A stretch of DNA of 64,000 nucleotides, taken from Agromyces aureus. GTDB taxonomy: Bacteria; Actinomycetota; Actinomycetes; Actinomycetales; Microbacteriaceae. Position numbers and translations under genes: made by a program. Of the stretch, positions 1 to 8,093 are shown piece by piece (the stretch's first letter is position 1; each line of letters opens with the position of its first letter). Below the pieces are notes generated by a model. That model had not been told where the DNA came from. It did no database searches and was given only the letters and a program-made list of their open reading frames with translations. The stretch lies in the NCBI RefSeq assembly GCF_001660485.1, contig NZ_CP013979.1, positions 248,001-312,000 of the forward strand. The letters run 5' to 3'.

Positions 1-84
1 GATGAGTATGCGCCGGTTCGTCACAGAATTCAACCGTTGAACTAAATGGAGACCGAGCGGCCGCCGGACCGCGGAGCGCGACGA
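1..84. other. window start, no supported gene; small palindrome
   Basis: No convincing gene lies here. One plus frame is open from base 1 to the TAA at 43-45 and could be the last 14 codons of a gene entering from the left, but 14 codons cannot be judged. A perfect 6-bp inverted repeat, TTCAAC-C-GTTGAA, sits at 29-41 and could be an operator or the foot of a terminator. Confidence 0.25.
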
Positions 85-606
85 TCACCGAACGTCGAAG
101 CGTGCTCCAGCCGGGTCGGGCTCGAGGATGGCGAACACCAGCACCACGTAGCCGCCCACCGGCACCAGCGAGAGCAGGTACCACCATCCGGATCGATTCG
201 TGTCGTGCAGTCGCCGCACGGTCACCGCGATCGACGGCACGAGCAGCGGCAGCAGCAGGACGAGGCTGACGATGGTCGGCACGCCGATCGCGACGACGAC
301 GTCGATGGTCACCTGGGGGATGCCGAACGCGCCCAGAGTCTCGGTGTTGCCCTGCACGGCGGACGCGAAGACGGCCAGCATCGCGATCATGAGGACGATG
401 CCGAGCAGCGTCCCCAGCACGAACCCGATGATCGACTGGAACAGGTAGGCCCACCAGAACTCCGACCGGCTCGCGCGGCCGGAGAATCGCGCGTAGTTGC
501 GGAAGAACCTCGAGACGGACTGACCGAACGTCGCTCCGTACAGCGGGAGGTCGAGCCGGGCGGCTTGCGCGACCGGGGTCTGATGGGGCGGTGCGAACGC
601 GGTCAT
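85..606 (-). CDS. DUF805 family membrane protein
   Basis: Small integral membrane protein of the DUF805 (YhaH-like) family, 173 residues. The family hallmark RRLHDTNRSGWW is at about residues 130-141, and an aromatic FSGRASRSEFWW segment (about 41-52) precedes the first hydrophobic stretch. Three or four hydrophobic segments follow (about 54-82, 100-128, 142-160). The ATG at 606 was chosen because GGAGA lies just upstream and the family similarity begins there; the open frame extends further upstream but is Pro/Arg-rich and shadow-like. The biochemical role of DUF805 proteins is not established. It stands alone, upstream of the ROK gene on the same strand with a 127-bp gap. Confidence 0.8.
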   Translation of the reverse strand: MTAFAPPHQTPVAQAARLDLPLYGATFGQSVSRFFRNYARFSGRASRSEFWWAYLFQSIIGFVLGTLLGIVLMIAMLAVFASAVQGNTETLGAFGIPQVTIDVVVAIGVPTIVSLVLLLPLLVPSIAVTVRRLHDTNRSGWWYLLSLVPVGGYVVLVFAILEPDPAGARFDVR

Positions 607-733
607 GGGGTCTCCAGGTCTCGGGGAGGGCCGGCGCGGCGGGTGCGGCCGGCACGGAGGGCGGCGGGGTCCGCCCCATTCTTCACGGTTCGGGCCCGGA
701 ACCGGCATTCCGTGACGGCGCAGCGACGAGGGT

Positions 734-1948
734 TCAGACGCCGAGTCGCGCCGGGTCGGCGAGCAGGCGGTCGCGGGCCGCCCATGCGGCGCCGAGGAGG
801 GCGGCGTCGGCGCCGAGACGACCCGCCGACACGGTCGGGATCGCGGATGCCGGACGGCCGAACGCCTCGGCCACCGCGGGGCGGTTGGCTCGGAACGCCC
901 GTTCGATCGATCCGGCGTGCGCAGCCCAGAATCCGCCGATGACGATGGACGAGGGATCGGTCGCGAGCGAGAGCACCTGCAGGGCGCGCGCGATCCACGG
1001 CAGGGCGTCGTTCCATGCGGCGGTCGCGGCGGGTTCGCCCGCGTCGAGGCGGCGGGAGAACTCGTCGAGCGCGGCGGCGAGGCCGCGGTCGCCCACCAGC
1101 CGGGTGAGGCCCGCCCGCTCGAGCAGGGCGTCGGGTCCGGCGATCGTGACGAGGCATCCGATCTGGCCGCATTCGCAGCTCGGTCCGTCGGGGATGAGGG
1201 CGAGGTGCCCGAGCGACGCTCCGACGCCGTGCGCGCCCTCGACGATGCGGCCGCCGGTGATGATCGCGCCGCCGATGCCCGAGTTCGACTTGACGTAGAC
1301 GAGGTCGTCGATGTCGTCGAGGAGCGATCGCTCGGCGCGTGCGGCGAGCCACCCGTCGGAGGCGAGGGTCACCGCTGCGGGCAGCTCGGGCACCCGGGAG
1401 CGAAGCCCGTCGAGCAGGTCGACGACGCCCCAGCCGAGGTCGGTGTCGGCGAGCACGACGGGTGGCTCGCCCCCGACCGGCGCGAAGACGACGACCGGCG
1501 TCTCGACGACCCGGCGCCCGAGCATCGCTGCGGCCCGGAGCGCGTCGCGGGTCACCTCGGCCAGCACGTCGAGGACCGCCTCGGGATCACCCATCGGGCG
1601 CCCGTGACGGCGCTCGACCCGGTGCAGCTCGTCGCCCGCGAGGTTCGCGAGCAGTGCGGTTGCGGTATCCGCGTCGACCTGGACGACGAGCACGGCGACC
1701 GTGTCGGCCGCCAGCGCGAGCCGGGTGATCGGCCGCCCGCGTCCGGTCTGCGTCGGCTCGGCCTCGCGAACCACGCCCGCCTCGGAGAGGGCGGTCGCGA
1801 GTGCCGTCACCGCGCCCCGGGTGAGTCCGGTCGCGGCCGCGATCTCGCTGCGCGCGCTCGGGCCGGCCGCGACGAGGTGCTCGAGCACGAGGGTCAGGTT
1901 GTGCCGCCGGACGTCGCCCGAGACGAGCGAACGCGGTGCCCGCGGCAT
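734..1948 (-). CDS. ROK family transcriptional regulator
   Basis: 404-residue ROK protein of the repressor type. An N-terminal winged helix (about residues 15-65, SEIAAATGLTRGAVTALATA) is fused to a sugar-kinase-like ROK domain. The zinc motif CECGQIGC is at about residues 263-270, and the ATP/sugar fold motif GIGGAIITGGRIVEGAHG is just before it. NagC/XylR-type members bind DNA and release it on binding a sugar. The start at 1948 gives MPRAPRSLVSGDVRRHN, the usual beginning of this family. The gene ends 4 bp from the downstream end of the TetR gene on the same strand, so it is probably co-transcribed with it. It may help control the adjacent glycoside uptake operon; that is inference from position. 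Confidence 0.88.
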   Translation of the reverse strand: MPRAPRSLVSGDVRRHNLTLVLEHLVAAGPSARSEIAAATGLTRGAVTALATALSEAGVVREAEPTQTGRGRPITRLALAADTVAVLVVQVDADTATALLANLAGDELHRVERRHGRPMGDPEAVLDVLAEVTRDALRAAAMLGRRVVETPVVVFAPVGGEPPVVLADTDLGWGVVDLLDGLRSRVPELPAAVTLASDGWLAARAERSLLDDIDDLVYVKSNSGIGGAIITGGRIVEGAHGVGASLGHLALIPDGPSCECGQIGCLVTIAGPDALLERAGLTRLVGDRGLAAALDEFSRRLDAGEPAATAAWNDALPWIARALQVLSLATDPSSIVIGGFWAAHAGSIERAFRANRPAVAEAFGRPASAIPTVSAGRLGADAALLGAAWAARDRLLADPARLGV

Positions 1949-1952
1949 CCGA

Positions 1953-2531
1953 TCAGTCCTGCCTGGTGATGAGCTGCCAGAGGTAGGAGATGTGCTCGGC
2001 CATGTCGATGGTCGGGTCGAGCATCCACTGGGTCTGCAGGCCGTCGGCTGCCGCGAGGAACAGGTTGGCGGTGCGCTCGACGTCGATCTCGGGGTCGAGT
2101 CGGCCCGCGGCCTGCTCCTCGCGGAGCATGCCGCCGAACGTGGCGCGGAACGTGTCGTAGCGCCTGACGAAGAACTCGTGCGCCGGGTGCGCCGCATCGG
2201 CGGCCTCGGTCGAGAGCTGCGCGTAGAGCTGCACGAGCCCCGGCACCTCGCTGTTGTGCCGGATCACCTCGAAGAAGGAGTCGATCGAGCGCTCGACGTC
2301 GAGTCCGTAGGTCGCGGTGTCGACCTCGTCGCGCTTGCGGAGCACCTCCTGGAAGAGCTCCTCCTTCGACGAGAAGTAGTGCAGCAAACCGGCCTGGCTG
2401 AGTTCGACCGCGTCGGCGAGCTCCTTGACGCTCGTGCGGCGGTACCCGTTGCGTGCGATCACGTCGAGCGCGGTGGTGAGGATCTCCTCGCGCTTGGCGA
2501 TGCCTTTTGCGTACGAACCTCGTTGAGCCAT
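1953..2531 (-). CDS. TetR family transcriptional regulator
   Basis: 192-residue TetR regulator. The helix-turn-helix is at about residues 30-50 (RTSVKELADAVELSQAGLLHYFSSKEELFQEVL), followed by an all-helical ligand domain. It is transcribed divergently from the MFS/PAP2/GH3 operon. The 99-bp gap between the two starts contains a perfect CAAAACC-N11-GGTTTTG inverted repeat over the operon promoter, so it most likely represses that operon until a glycoside or product binds. The ATG at 2531 has no Shine-Dalgarno, but TAGCAT lies 6 nt upstream, which fits a leaderless transcript. A TTG two codons earlier is less likely. Confidence 0.9.
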   Translation of the reverse strand: MAQRGSYAKGIAKREEILTTALDVIARNGYRRTSVKELADAVELSQAGLLHYFSSKEELFQEVLRKRDEVDTATYGLDVERSIDSFFEVIRHNSEVPGLVQLYAQLSTEAADAAHPAHEFFVRRYDTFRATFGGMLREEQAAGRLDPEIDVERTANLFLAAADGLQTQWMLDPTIDMAEHISYLWQLITRQD

Positions 2532-2537
2532 AGGCAA

Positions 2538-2543
2538 ATGCTA
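2538..2543 (-). promoter_or_regulatory. -10 box of leaderless TetR gene
   Basis: TAGCAT on the minus strand ends 6 nt before the ATG of the TetR gene, with no ribosome-binding site between. This matches the [TC]AnnnT-N6/7-start pattern seen at many genes in this window. Confidence 0.5.
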
Positions 2544-2555
2544 CGGATCCCGGCC

Positions 2556-2588
2556 TTGCAATCCAAAACCGAGCGAAGTATGGTTTTG
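2556..2588 (+). promoter_or_regulatory. promoter and TetR operator of the glycoside operon
   Basis: TTGCAA (2556-2561), a 17-bp spacer and TATGGT (2579-2584) form a good vegetative promoter for the MFS gene. The inverted repeat CAAAACC (2564-2570) / GGTTTTG (2582-2588) covers the spacer and the -10 box. A protein bound there would block the polymerase, which is the expected arrangement for autoregulated TetR repressors. Confidence 0.65.
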
Positions 2589-2630
2589 CGAAATGCCTCG
2601 ACGAAGAGGCTCCGAGAGGAACCCCAGCCC

Positions 2631-3986
2631 ATGACAACGATGTCCTCCCCAGCATCACCCGTCGAACCGTCACCCGCACCGGAGTCCGCCGTCGACCCGG
2701 CCGCCGACACCGCCGACGCCGCCGACGCCGCCCTCGCGTTCGCCGAAGGGGCCGCCGGCAACGACGACCCGCCCACCCCGGTCAAGGGCGTCCGCCGCCT
2801 TCTCGCGTGGATCATCCCCGCGAACTTCGGCATCTTCCTCATCTGGGGTGCGGTTCCCGGCATCCTGCTGCCCGCCCAGATCGCCGCGCAGTTCGGCGAG
2901 GCCGACAAGGTCGCGAACCTCACGATCGTGGCGACGATCGGCGCGTTCTGCTCGATGCTCGCCCAGCCCATCGCGGGTCAGATCTCCGACCGCACGCGTT
3001 CGCGGTTCGGCCGCCGTGCACCGTGGATCTTCCTCGGCTCGCTCGCCGGCGGCCTCGCCCTCATCGGGCTCGCGTTCGCGAACAGCCTCGTCGGCGTCAT
3101 CGTCGCCTGGAGCCTCGTGCAGATCACCTACAACATCGCGCAGGGCCCGCTCAGCGCGATCATGCCCGACCGAGTGCCCCTCAAGCGTCGCGGCACCTTC
3201 GCCGCGCTCTCGGGGATCGGCCTCATGGTCGGCGCGATCGGCGGCCAGATCATCGGCTCGATGTTCCTCGGCAGCATCGCCGCCGGCTACGTCACCTTCG
3301 CGCTCGTGTCGCTCGTCATCCTCACGCTGTTCATCGTCTTCAACCCCGACCACTCGTCGAAGGAGCTCGAGCGCGAGCCGTTCAAGCTCGCCGACTTCCT
3401 CCGCACGTTCTGGGTCAACCCGATCAAGCACCCCGACTTCTTCTGGGCCTTCACCGGGCGGCTCCTGCTCTACACCGGCTACTTCGCGGTGACCGGCTTC
3501 CAGTTCTTCCTGCTCACCGACTACTTCGGCGTCGAGAAGCCGGGCGAGGTCATCCCGATGCTCGGCCTCATCAGCCTCGCCGGCATCCTGATCGCGACCG
3601 CCGTCTCCGGCCCGCTCTCCGACAAGGTCGGCCGACGCAAGATCTTCGTCTTCATCTCGTCGGTCGTCACCGGAATCGCGTTCCTCCTGCCGTGGGTCTG
3701 GCCAGACATCACCGCGTGGATGATCCTGACCTTCGTCTCCGGCCTCGGCTTCGGCATGTTCCAGGCCGTCGACACCGCCCTCATGAGCGAGGTGCTGCCC
3801 TCGGCCAAGTCGTTCGCCAAGGACCTCGGCGTCGTGAACATCGCGGCGACCCTGCCGCAGACCCTCGCACCGGGTGTCGCCGGTGCGATCGTGCTCTCGA
3901 TGGGGTACGCCGCCTTGTTCCCCGTCGCGATCGTGCTCTCGATCCTCGGCGCGTTCGCGGTCTGGCCCATCAAGGCGGTGAAGTGA
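2631..3986 (+). CDS. MFS transporter, glycoside/sugar type
   Basis: 451-residue major facilitator protein with about 12 hydrophobic segments beginning near residue 55, after an acidic Ala/Asp/Pro-rich cytoplasmic tail of about 50 residues. The loop 2-3 signature appears as DRTRSRFGRRAPW (about 120-132), and the matching second-half signature as LSDKVGRRK (about 330-338). This style resembles sugar and glycoside carriers. GAGAGGA lies 10 nt before the ATG. It is the first gene of an operon with a PAP2 phosphatase and a GH3 beta-glucosidase, so it likely imports a beta-glucoside or a similar short oligosaccharide that the intracellular GH3 enzyme then cleaves. The substrate is inferred from context. 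Confidence 0.85.
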   Translation: MTTMSSPASPVEPSPAPESAVDPAADTADAADAALAFAEGAAGNDDPPTPVKGVRRLLAWIIPANFGIFLIWGAVPGILLPAQIAAQFGEADKVANLTIVATIGAFCSMLAQPIAGQISDRTRSRFGRRAPWIFLGSLAGGLALIGLAFANSLVGVIVAWSLVQITYNIAQGPLSAIMPDRVPLKRRGTFAALSGIGLMVGAIGGQIIGSMFLGSIAAGYVTFALVSLVILTLFIVFNPDHSSKELEREPFKLADFLRTFWVNPIKHPDFFWAFTGRLLLYTGYFAVTGFQFFLLTDYFGVEKPGEVIPMLGLISLAGILIATAVSGPLSDKVGRRKIFVFISSVVTGIAFLLPWVWPDITAWMILTFVSGLGFGMFQAVDTALMSEVLPSAKSFAKDLGVVNIAATLPQTLAPGVAGAIVLSMGYAALFPVAIVLSILGAFAVWPIKAVK

Positions 3987-4780
3987 TGACGGATGCCACG
4001 CTCACGCCGAACGCCTCCGGTACGCCGGCATCCGCATCCGCCGCGAGGCCGACCTCCCGTCGGCGCTGGATGCTCGTCACCGGACTCGTCGGGCTCGCCC
4101 TCTTCGTCGCCTTCGGGTTCGCCGTGTTCCAGAACGTCGAGACGCCGTTCACCCAGCCGCTCGACGACGCCTGGCGAGCCCTCGTCGGTGCCGCGTCGGT
4201 CGACGACGTGACCTGGGTCGTCCCGATGTTCTTCCAGTACCTCGGCGAGCTGCCGGGGTTCGCGCTCACGATCCTGATCGTGCCGATCTGGCTGTTCGTG
4301 ATCCGCCGCTGGCGCTCCGCGCTGTTCTGGATCACGGCCGAGCTCGTCGGCAACATGGTCGTCTCCCAGGTCACGAAGAACCTCGTCGACCGCCCGCGCC
4401 CCGCCGACGACGTCGCGAACAACCTGTTCGGCCCGCTCTTCTCGGTCGACCACGGCTCGTTCCCCTCCGGTCACGCGGTGAGCGCCGGCATCCTGATCAT
4501 CGCGGTCGCCGCCGTGCTGCCGCCCGCCAAGCGGTTCGTGTGGTGGTTCGTCGCCGCGTTCATCGGCCTCGGCATGATCTGGCAGCGCACCCTCATCAAC
4601 GCCCACTGGTTCTCGGACGCCGTGTTCGGCATCATCGGCGGCGTCAGCGCGACGCTCGTCATCTGGTGGCTGTTCGCGAACCTGCTCGCGAAGGACTACG
4701 GCAAGCCGCTGTTCCGTCGCGCGGTGAGCGCCACCGCGGCGGCGCCGACGAGCGCGGCCGGCTCGCCGGCATCCGCCTAG
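3986..4780 (+). CDS. PAP2 family phosphatase, membrane-bound
   Basis: 264-residue PAP2-type acid phosphatase with about six hydrophobic segments. The three catalytic blocks are present: KNLVDRPRP (about residues 131-139), PSGH (about 159-162) and RTLINAHWFSD (about 193-203), giving the Arg, His, Arg and His residues of the phosphohistidine mechanism. Members hydrolyse undecaprenyl pyrophosphate, phosphatidic acid or similar lipid phosphates at the outer membrane face. Its ATG overlaps the TGA of the MFS gene (TGATG), so translation is coupled. A lipid phosphatase between a sugar carrier and a beta-glucosidase is unusual; a role in lipid-linked sugar metabolism is possible but unsupported. Confidence 0.88.
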   Translation: MTDATLTPNASGTPASASAARPTSRRRWMLVTGLVGLALFVAFGFAVFQNVETPFTQPLDDAWRALVGAASVDDVTWVVPMFFQYLGELPGFALTILIVPIWLFVIRRWRSALFWITAELVGNMVVSQVTKNLVDRPRPADDVANNLFGPLFSVDHGSFPSGHAVSAGILIIAVAAVLPPAKRFVWWFVAAFIGLGMIWQRTLINAHWFSDAVFGIIGGVSATLVIWWLFANLLAKDYGKPLFRRAVSATAAAPTSAAGSPASA

Positions 4781-4829
4781 ACCCATACCCAAGACGCCGG
4801 CGCCAACGCCGGCACAGTGAAGGAGCACC

Positions 4830-7136
4830 ATGACCGACACGATCGACACCATCGTCGAGGCATCCGCCGCGGATGTCGTCGCCGACCTGACCATCGAGGA
4901 GAAGGCCTCGCTCACGAGCGGCGCCGACTTCTGGACGACCAAGTCGGTCGAGCGAGTGGGCCTGCCCTCGATCCTGCTGACCGACGGCCCCCACGGCGTG
5001 CGCCTGCAGCGCGCCGACAGCGACCACCTCGGCATCGGCGACAGCGTGCCGGCCACCTGCTTCCCGCCCGCCGTCGCGCTCGGGTCGTCGTTCGACCCCG
5101 AACTGCTCGAGCGCGTCGGCTCGGCGCTCGGCGAGGAGGCGCAGGCCGAGGGCGTCGGCGTGCTGCTCGGCCCCGGCATCAACATCAAGCGCTCGCCGCT
5201 CTGCGGACGCAACTTCGAGTACCTCTCGGAGGACCCGATCGTCTCGGGCGTGCTCGGCTCGGCGCTCGTGCGCGGCCTGCAGTCGCAGGGCGTCGGCGCG
5301 TCGCTCAAGCACTTCGCGGCCAACAACCAGGAGGCCGACCGCATGCGCGTCTCGGCCGACATCGACGAGCGCCCGCTGCGCGAGATCTACCTGCGCGGCT
5401 TCCAGCGCGTCGTCGAGGACGAGCAGCCGTGGACCGTCATGTGCTCGTACAACCGGCTCAACGGCGTCTACACGTCGGAGGACCCGTGGCTGCTCACGAA
5501 GGTGCTGCGCGACGAGTGGGGCTTCGAGGGCCTCGTCGTCTCGGACTGGGGCGCCGTCAACCACCGCGTGACGGGCCTCGTCGCGGGGCTCGACCTCGAG
5601 ATGCCCGCGAGCGGCGGACGCACCGACGCCCAGCTCGTCGCCGCCGTGCACGACGGCTCGCTCGCCGAGGCCGACCTCGACCTCGCCGCGCGGCGCAACG
5701 TCGAGCTCGTGCAGAAGGCCGTGCGCAATGCTCGCACCGACGCGACCTACGACGTCGACACCCACCACGCCCTAGCCCGCGAGGTCGCCGCAGCTTCGAT
5801 CGTGCTGCTGAAGAACGACGGCGTGCTGCCGCTCGCGGCCGACGCCTCGGTCGCCGTCATCGGCGAGCTCGCCCGCACCCCGCGCTACCAGGGGGCCGGA
5901 TCGTCGCAGATCAACCCCACGAAGCTCGACAGCGCGCTCGACGAGATCCGCGTGATCGCGGGCGCGGGTGCTGGCGCCGGCGCGGGCGCTGGCGCCGAGG
6001 TCGCCTTCGCCGCGGGCTACGACGCCGATGGCTCGAGCTCGGACGAGCTCACCGCCGAAGCGGTCGCCGCGGCATCCGCAGCCTCGACCGTGCTGCTGTT
6101 CCTCGGCGTGCCCGCCGCGCAGGAGTCCGAGGGCTTCGACCGCGACGACCTCGAACTGCCGGCCGCGCAGCTCGAGCTGCTCGACGCCGTGCTCGCGGCC
6201 AACGCGAACGTCGTCGTCGTGCTCTCGAACGGCGGCGTCGTGCGCCTCTCGGGCTTCGCCGACCGGGTGCCCGCGATCGTCGAGGGATGGCTGCTCGGCC
6301 AGGCCGGCGGCGGCGCGGTCGCCGACGTGCTCTACGGCGTCGTGAACCCGTCTGGACGCCTCACCGAGACGATCCCGGTGCGCCTGGCCGACAGCCCCGC
6401 GTACCTCGACTTCCCGGGCGAGCACTCGCACGTGCGCTACGGCGAGGGCCTGTTCGTCGGCTACCGCTGGTACGACGCACGCGACCTCGAGGTCACCTAC
6501 CCGTTCGGTCACGGCCTTTCGTACACGAGCTTCGAATATGCGGATGCCGCGGCGACCGCCTCCTCGGACGGCATCGCCGTGCGCGTCACCGTGACGAACA
6601 CGGGCGACCGCGACGGCGCCGAGATCGTGCAGGTCTACACGTCGGTTTCCGGCTCGAGCGTCGTGCGCGCCCCCCGCGAGCTCAAGGGCTTCGCCAAGGT
6701 CGCGCTCGCCGCGGGCGAGTCCCGCGAGGTCGAGGTGCTCCTGCGCCGCAAGGACCTCGCGCACTGGGACACGCGCGTCGACGAGTGGGTCGTCGAGGGC
6801 GGCACCTACACGGTGTCGATCGGATCGTCGAGCCGCGACATCCGCTCGACGGCGACCGTCGAGGTCGAGGGCGATGCCGTGAACGCGCCGCTCTCGATGA
6901 ACTCGTCGATCGGCGAGCTCATCGAGCACCCCGTCGCAGGCCCGATCATCATGCAGGCCTTCGCGGGCGGCGGAGAGGGCGACGGCGGACCGAACCCGGC
7001 CGGCGCGCTCCTGGCCGACCCGGCCATGTTCAAGATGATGGCGTCGTTCCCGATCGGGCGCCTCGCGTCGTTCCCCGGCATGCCCGTGACGATGGACCAG
7101 ATCGAGCAGCTCATCGCGGCCTCGAACGGCCGGTAG
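4830..7136 (+). CDS. beta-glucosidase, glycoside hydrolase family 3
   Basis: 768-residue GH3 enzyme without a signal peptide, so cytoplasmic. The N-terminal barrel carries the KHFAANNQE block (about 160-168) and the nucleophile Asp239 in VVSDWGAV. The second alpha/beta domain follows (about 320-530), then a fibronectin III-like domain (about 580-655, with GDRDGAEIVQVYTS) and a 90-residue C-terminal tail rich in Gly and Met. A low-complexity Ala-Gly run at about 375-389 interrupts the second domain. AAGGAG precedes the ATG by 5 nt. The expected reaction is release of beta-linked glucose, or another sugar, from short glycosides brought in by the upstream MFS carrier. Confidence 0.92.
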   Translation: MTDTIDTIVEASAADVVADLTIEEKASLTSGADFWTTKSVERVGLPSILLTDGPHGVRLQRADSDHLGIGDSVPATCFPPAVALGSSFDPELLERVGSALGEEAQAEGVGVLLGPGINIKRSPLCGRNFEYLSEDPIVSGVLGSALVRGLQSQGVGASLKHFAANNQEADRMRVSADIDERPLREIYLRGFQRVVEDEQPWTVMCSYNRLNGVYTSEDPWLLTKVLRDEWGFEGLVVSDWGAVNHRVTGLVAGLDLEMPASGGRTDAQLVAAVHDGSLAEADLDLAARRNVELVQKAVRNARTDATYDVDTHHALAREVAAASIVLLKNDGVLPLAADASVAVIGELARTPRYQGAGSSQINPTKLDSALDEIRVIAGAGAGAGAGAGAEVAFAAGYDADGSSSDELTAEAVAAASAASTVLLFLGVPAAQESEGFDRDDLELPAAQLELLDAVLAANANVVVVLSNGGVVRLSGFADRVPAIVEGWLLGQAGGGAVADVLYGVVNPSGRLTETIPVRLADSPAYLDFPGEHSHVRYGEGLFVGYRWYDARDLEVTYPFGHGLSYTSFEYADAAATASSDGIAVRVTVTNTGDRDGAEIVQVYTSVSGSSVVRAPRELKGFAKVALAAGESREVEVLLRRKDLAHWDTRVDEWVVEGGTYTVSIGSSSRDIRSTATVEVEGDAVNAPLSMNSSIGELIEHPVAGPIIMQAFAGGGEGDGGPNPAGALLADPAMFKMMASFPIGRLASFPGMPVTMDQIEQLIAASNGR

Positions 7137-7265
7137 CACCCCGGCGACGACGGCGGATGCCGCGGGCCGGCGTCGGCTCGCGGCATCCGCCGTTCGCCCT
7201 GCCTCGCGCCCGCCCCGCCCTTCGCCGCCGCCCCGCGCCCGCCCGCCTTCCCCCCCCGAGCCTCG

Positions 7266-7325
7266 TCGAGATGACACCAGTTGTCAGGTGGCCGGCGGTT
7301 CACTCGACAATTGGTGTCATCTCGA
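7266..7325. repeat. 20-bp inverted repeat with 20-nt spacer
   Basis: The arms 7266-7285 and 7306-7325 are reverse complements except at one base; the core is GATGACACCA/TGGTGTCATC. It lies 130 bp after the GH3 stop. It could be a transcription terminator (no T-run follows), a protein-binding site, or the remnant of a small mobile inverted repeat. Confidence 0.6.
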
Positions 7326-7330
7326 TGGCG

Positions 7331-7380
7331 GCCACGGGCGCCACGGGCGCGACGGGCGCGACGGGCGCGACGGGCGCGAC
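7331..7380 (+). repeat. 9-bp tandem repeat, 5.5 copies
   Basis: Five full copies plus a partial copy of GCSACGGGC run without gaps. One plus frame would read Gly-Ala-Thr repeats, but no start or coding context supports a protein. Confidence 0.7.
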
Positions 7381-7474
7381 AGTCGTGCGGGTGGCACGGG
7401 TGCCCGGGCGCAACCCCTGTCGCGCCGAGCCGGCCTGGTGCCAGACTGGGCGGATCAGGCGGAGGGGGAACCGG

Positions 7475-7936
7475 ATGTCGGCGACGAAGTCGGGCGAGGC
7501 CGCGCGCAAGGCGGCGCGAGCCGACGCGAGGCGCGCGGTGCGCGAGGCCAAGCGGGCGGCGAAGCAGGCGCGCAAGGTCGGCGAGAGCCTCACGCGCGCC
7601 GGAGCCGAACGGTTCGCGGCGCTGACGGCCGACGCGCAGGCCGACGTGCGGCTCGCGCGCGAGCTGCGGAAGTCCCGTCCGCATCAGGCCAAGCGGCTCG
7701 CGCACCGGGCCACGCGGCGGCTGGTCGGAGCATCGACGAGAGCCGCGGCATCCGGCGACGCGGCGGATCGCAAGCAGGCGGATGCCGCGGCGAAGCTCAA
7801 TCAGCTCGCGATCGCCCTCGAGGCCAAGCAACGCCGTGCCGCGGCCAAGAAGATCGACCACTGGGCCGACTCCGCGAGCAAGGCGTGGCAGAAGAACGCC
7901 GACGCACGCGCCGCGCAGCGCGCGCCGCTCGAATAG
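7475..7936 (+). CDS. Lys/Arg/Ala-rich small helical protein
   Basis: 153-residue very basic protein made almost entirely of Ala, Arg, Lys, Gln, Glu and Asp. The pattern suggests long amphipathic helices or a coiled coil throughout (for example KAARADARRAVREAKRAAKQ, residues 12-31). It has no Cys, no membrane segment and no signal peptide. A strong ribosome site, GGAGGGGGAA, lies 4 nt before the ATG. I do not recognise the family. Its composition recalls histone H1-like or nucleoid-associated proteins, but composition alone is weak evidence. It stands alone, convergent with the FMN dehydrogenase across a REP-like element. Confidence 0.7.
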   Translation: MSATKSGEAARKAARADARRAVREAKRAAKQARKVGESLTRAGAERFAALTADAQADVRLARELRKSRPHQAKRLAHRATRRLVGASTRAAASGDAADRKQADAAAKLNQLAIALEAKQRRAAAKKIDHWADSASKAWQKNADARAAQRAPLE

Positions 7937-7991
7937 GGCGAGCGCGCCCCGCCGGTCGCTTCGACGGCCGACGGGCTCTGCGCGTGAACGT

Positions 7992-8078
7992 CGCCGGTCG
8001 AGGAGGCGCGCCAGCGCCGTCTCGAGACCCGTTCGCCGTCGGCGCTGGTCTCGAGACGCTTCGCTCCTCGACCGGCGG
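7992..8078. repeat. REP-like element, double (two inverted halves)
   Basis: The left half (7992-8030, CGCCGGTCGAGGAGGC...GTCTCGAGACCC) and the right half (8041-8078, GGCGCTGGTCTCGAGACGC...) are related in inverted orientation, 10 bp apart. The right half is the reverse complement of 9897-9934 with one mismatch in 38 bp. A further double copy lies at 40611-40710. The element sits between two convergent genes here. Confidence 0.85.
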
Positions 8079-8093
8079 AGTCTCCGCCGAGCC

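Larger units (their letters stand above)
7137..7474. other. 338-bp intergenic region with inverted and tandem repeats
   Basis: This gap between the GH3 gene and the small basic protein gene holds a Pro/Arg-rich C-run tract (about 7200-7258), a strong inverted repeat (7266-7325) and a 9-bp tandem repeat (7331-7380). A CGGATGCC word at 7153 and a GGCATCCG word at 7182 face each other. No credible gene is seen. Confidence 0.6.

Noticed and set aside
1701..2630. N-terminal extension of the MFS frame upstream of 2631
   Set aside because: It is antisense to the TetR and ROK genes and crosses the promoter-operator region; the ATG at 2631 has a ribosome site.
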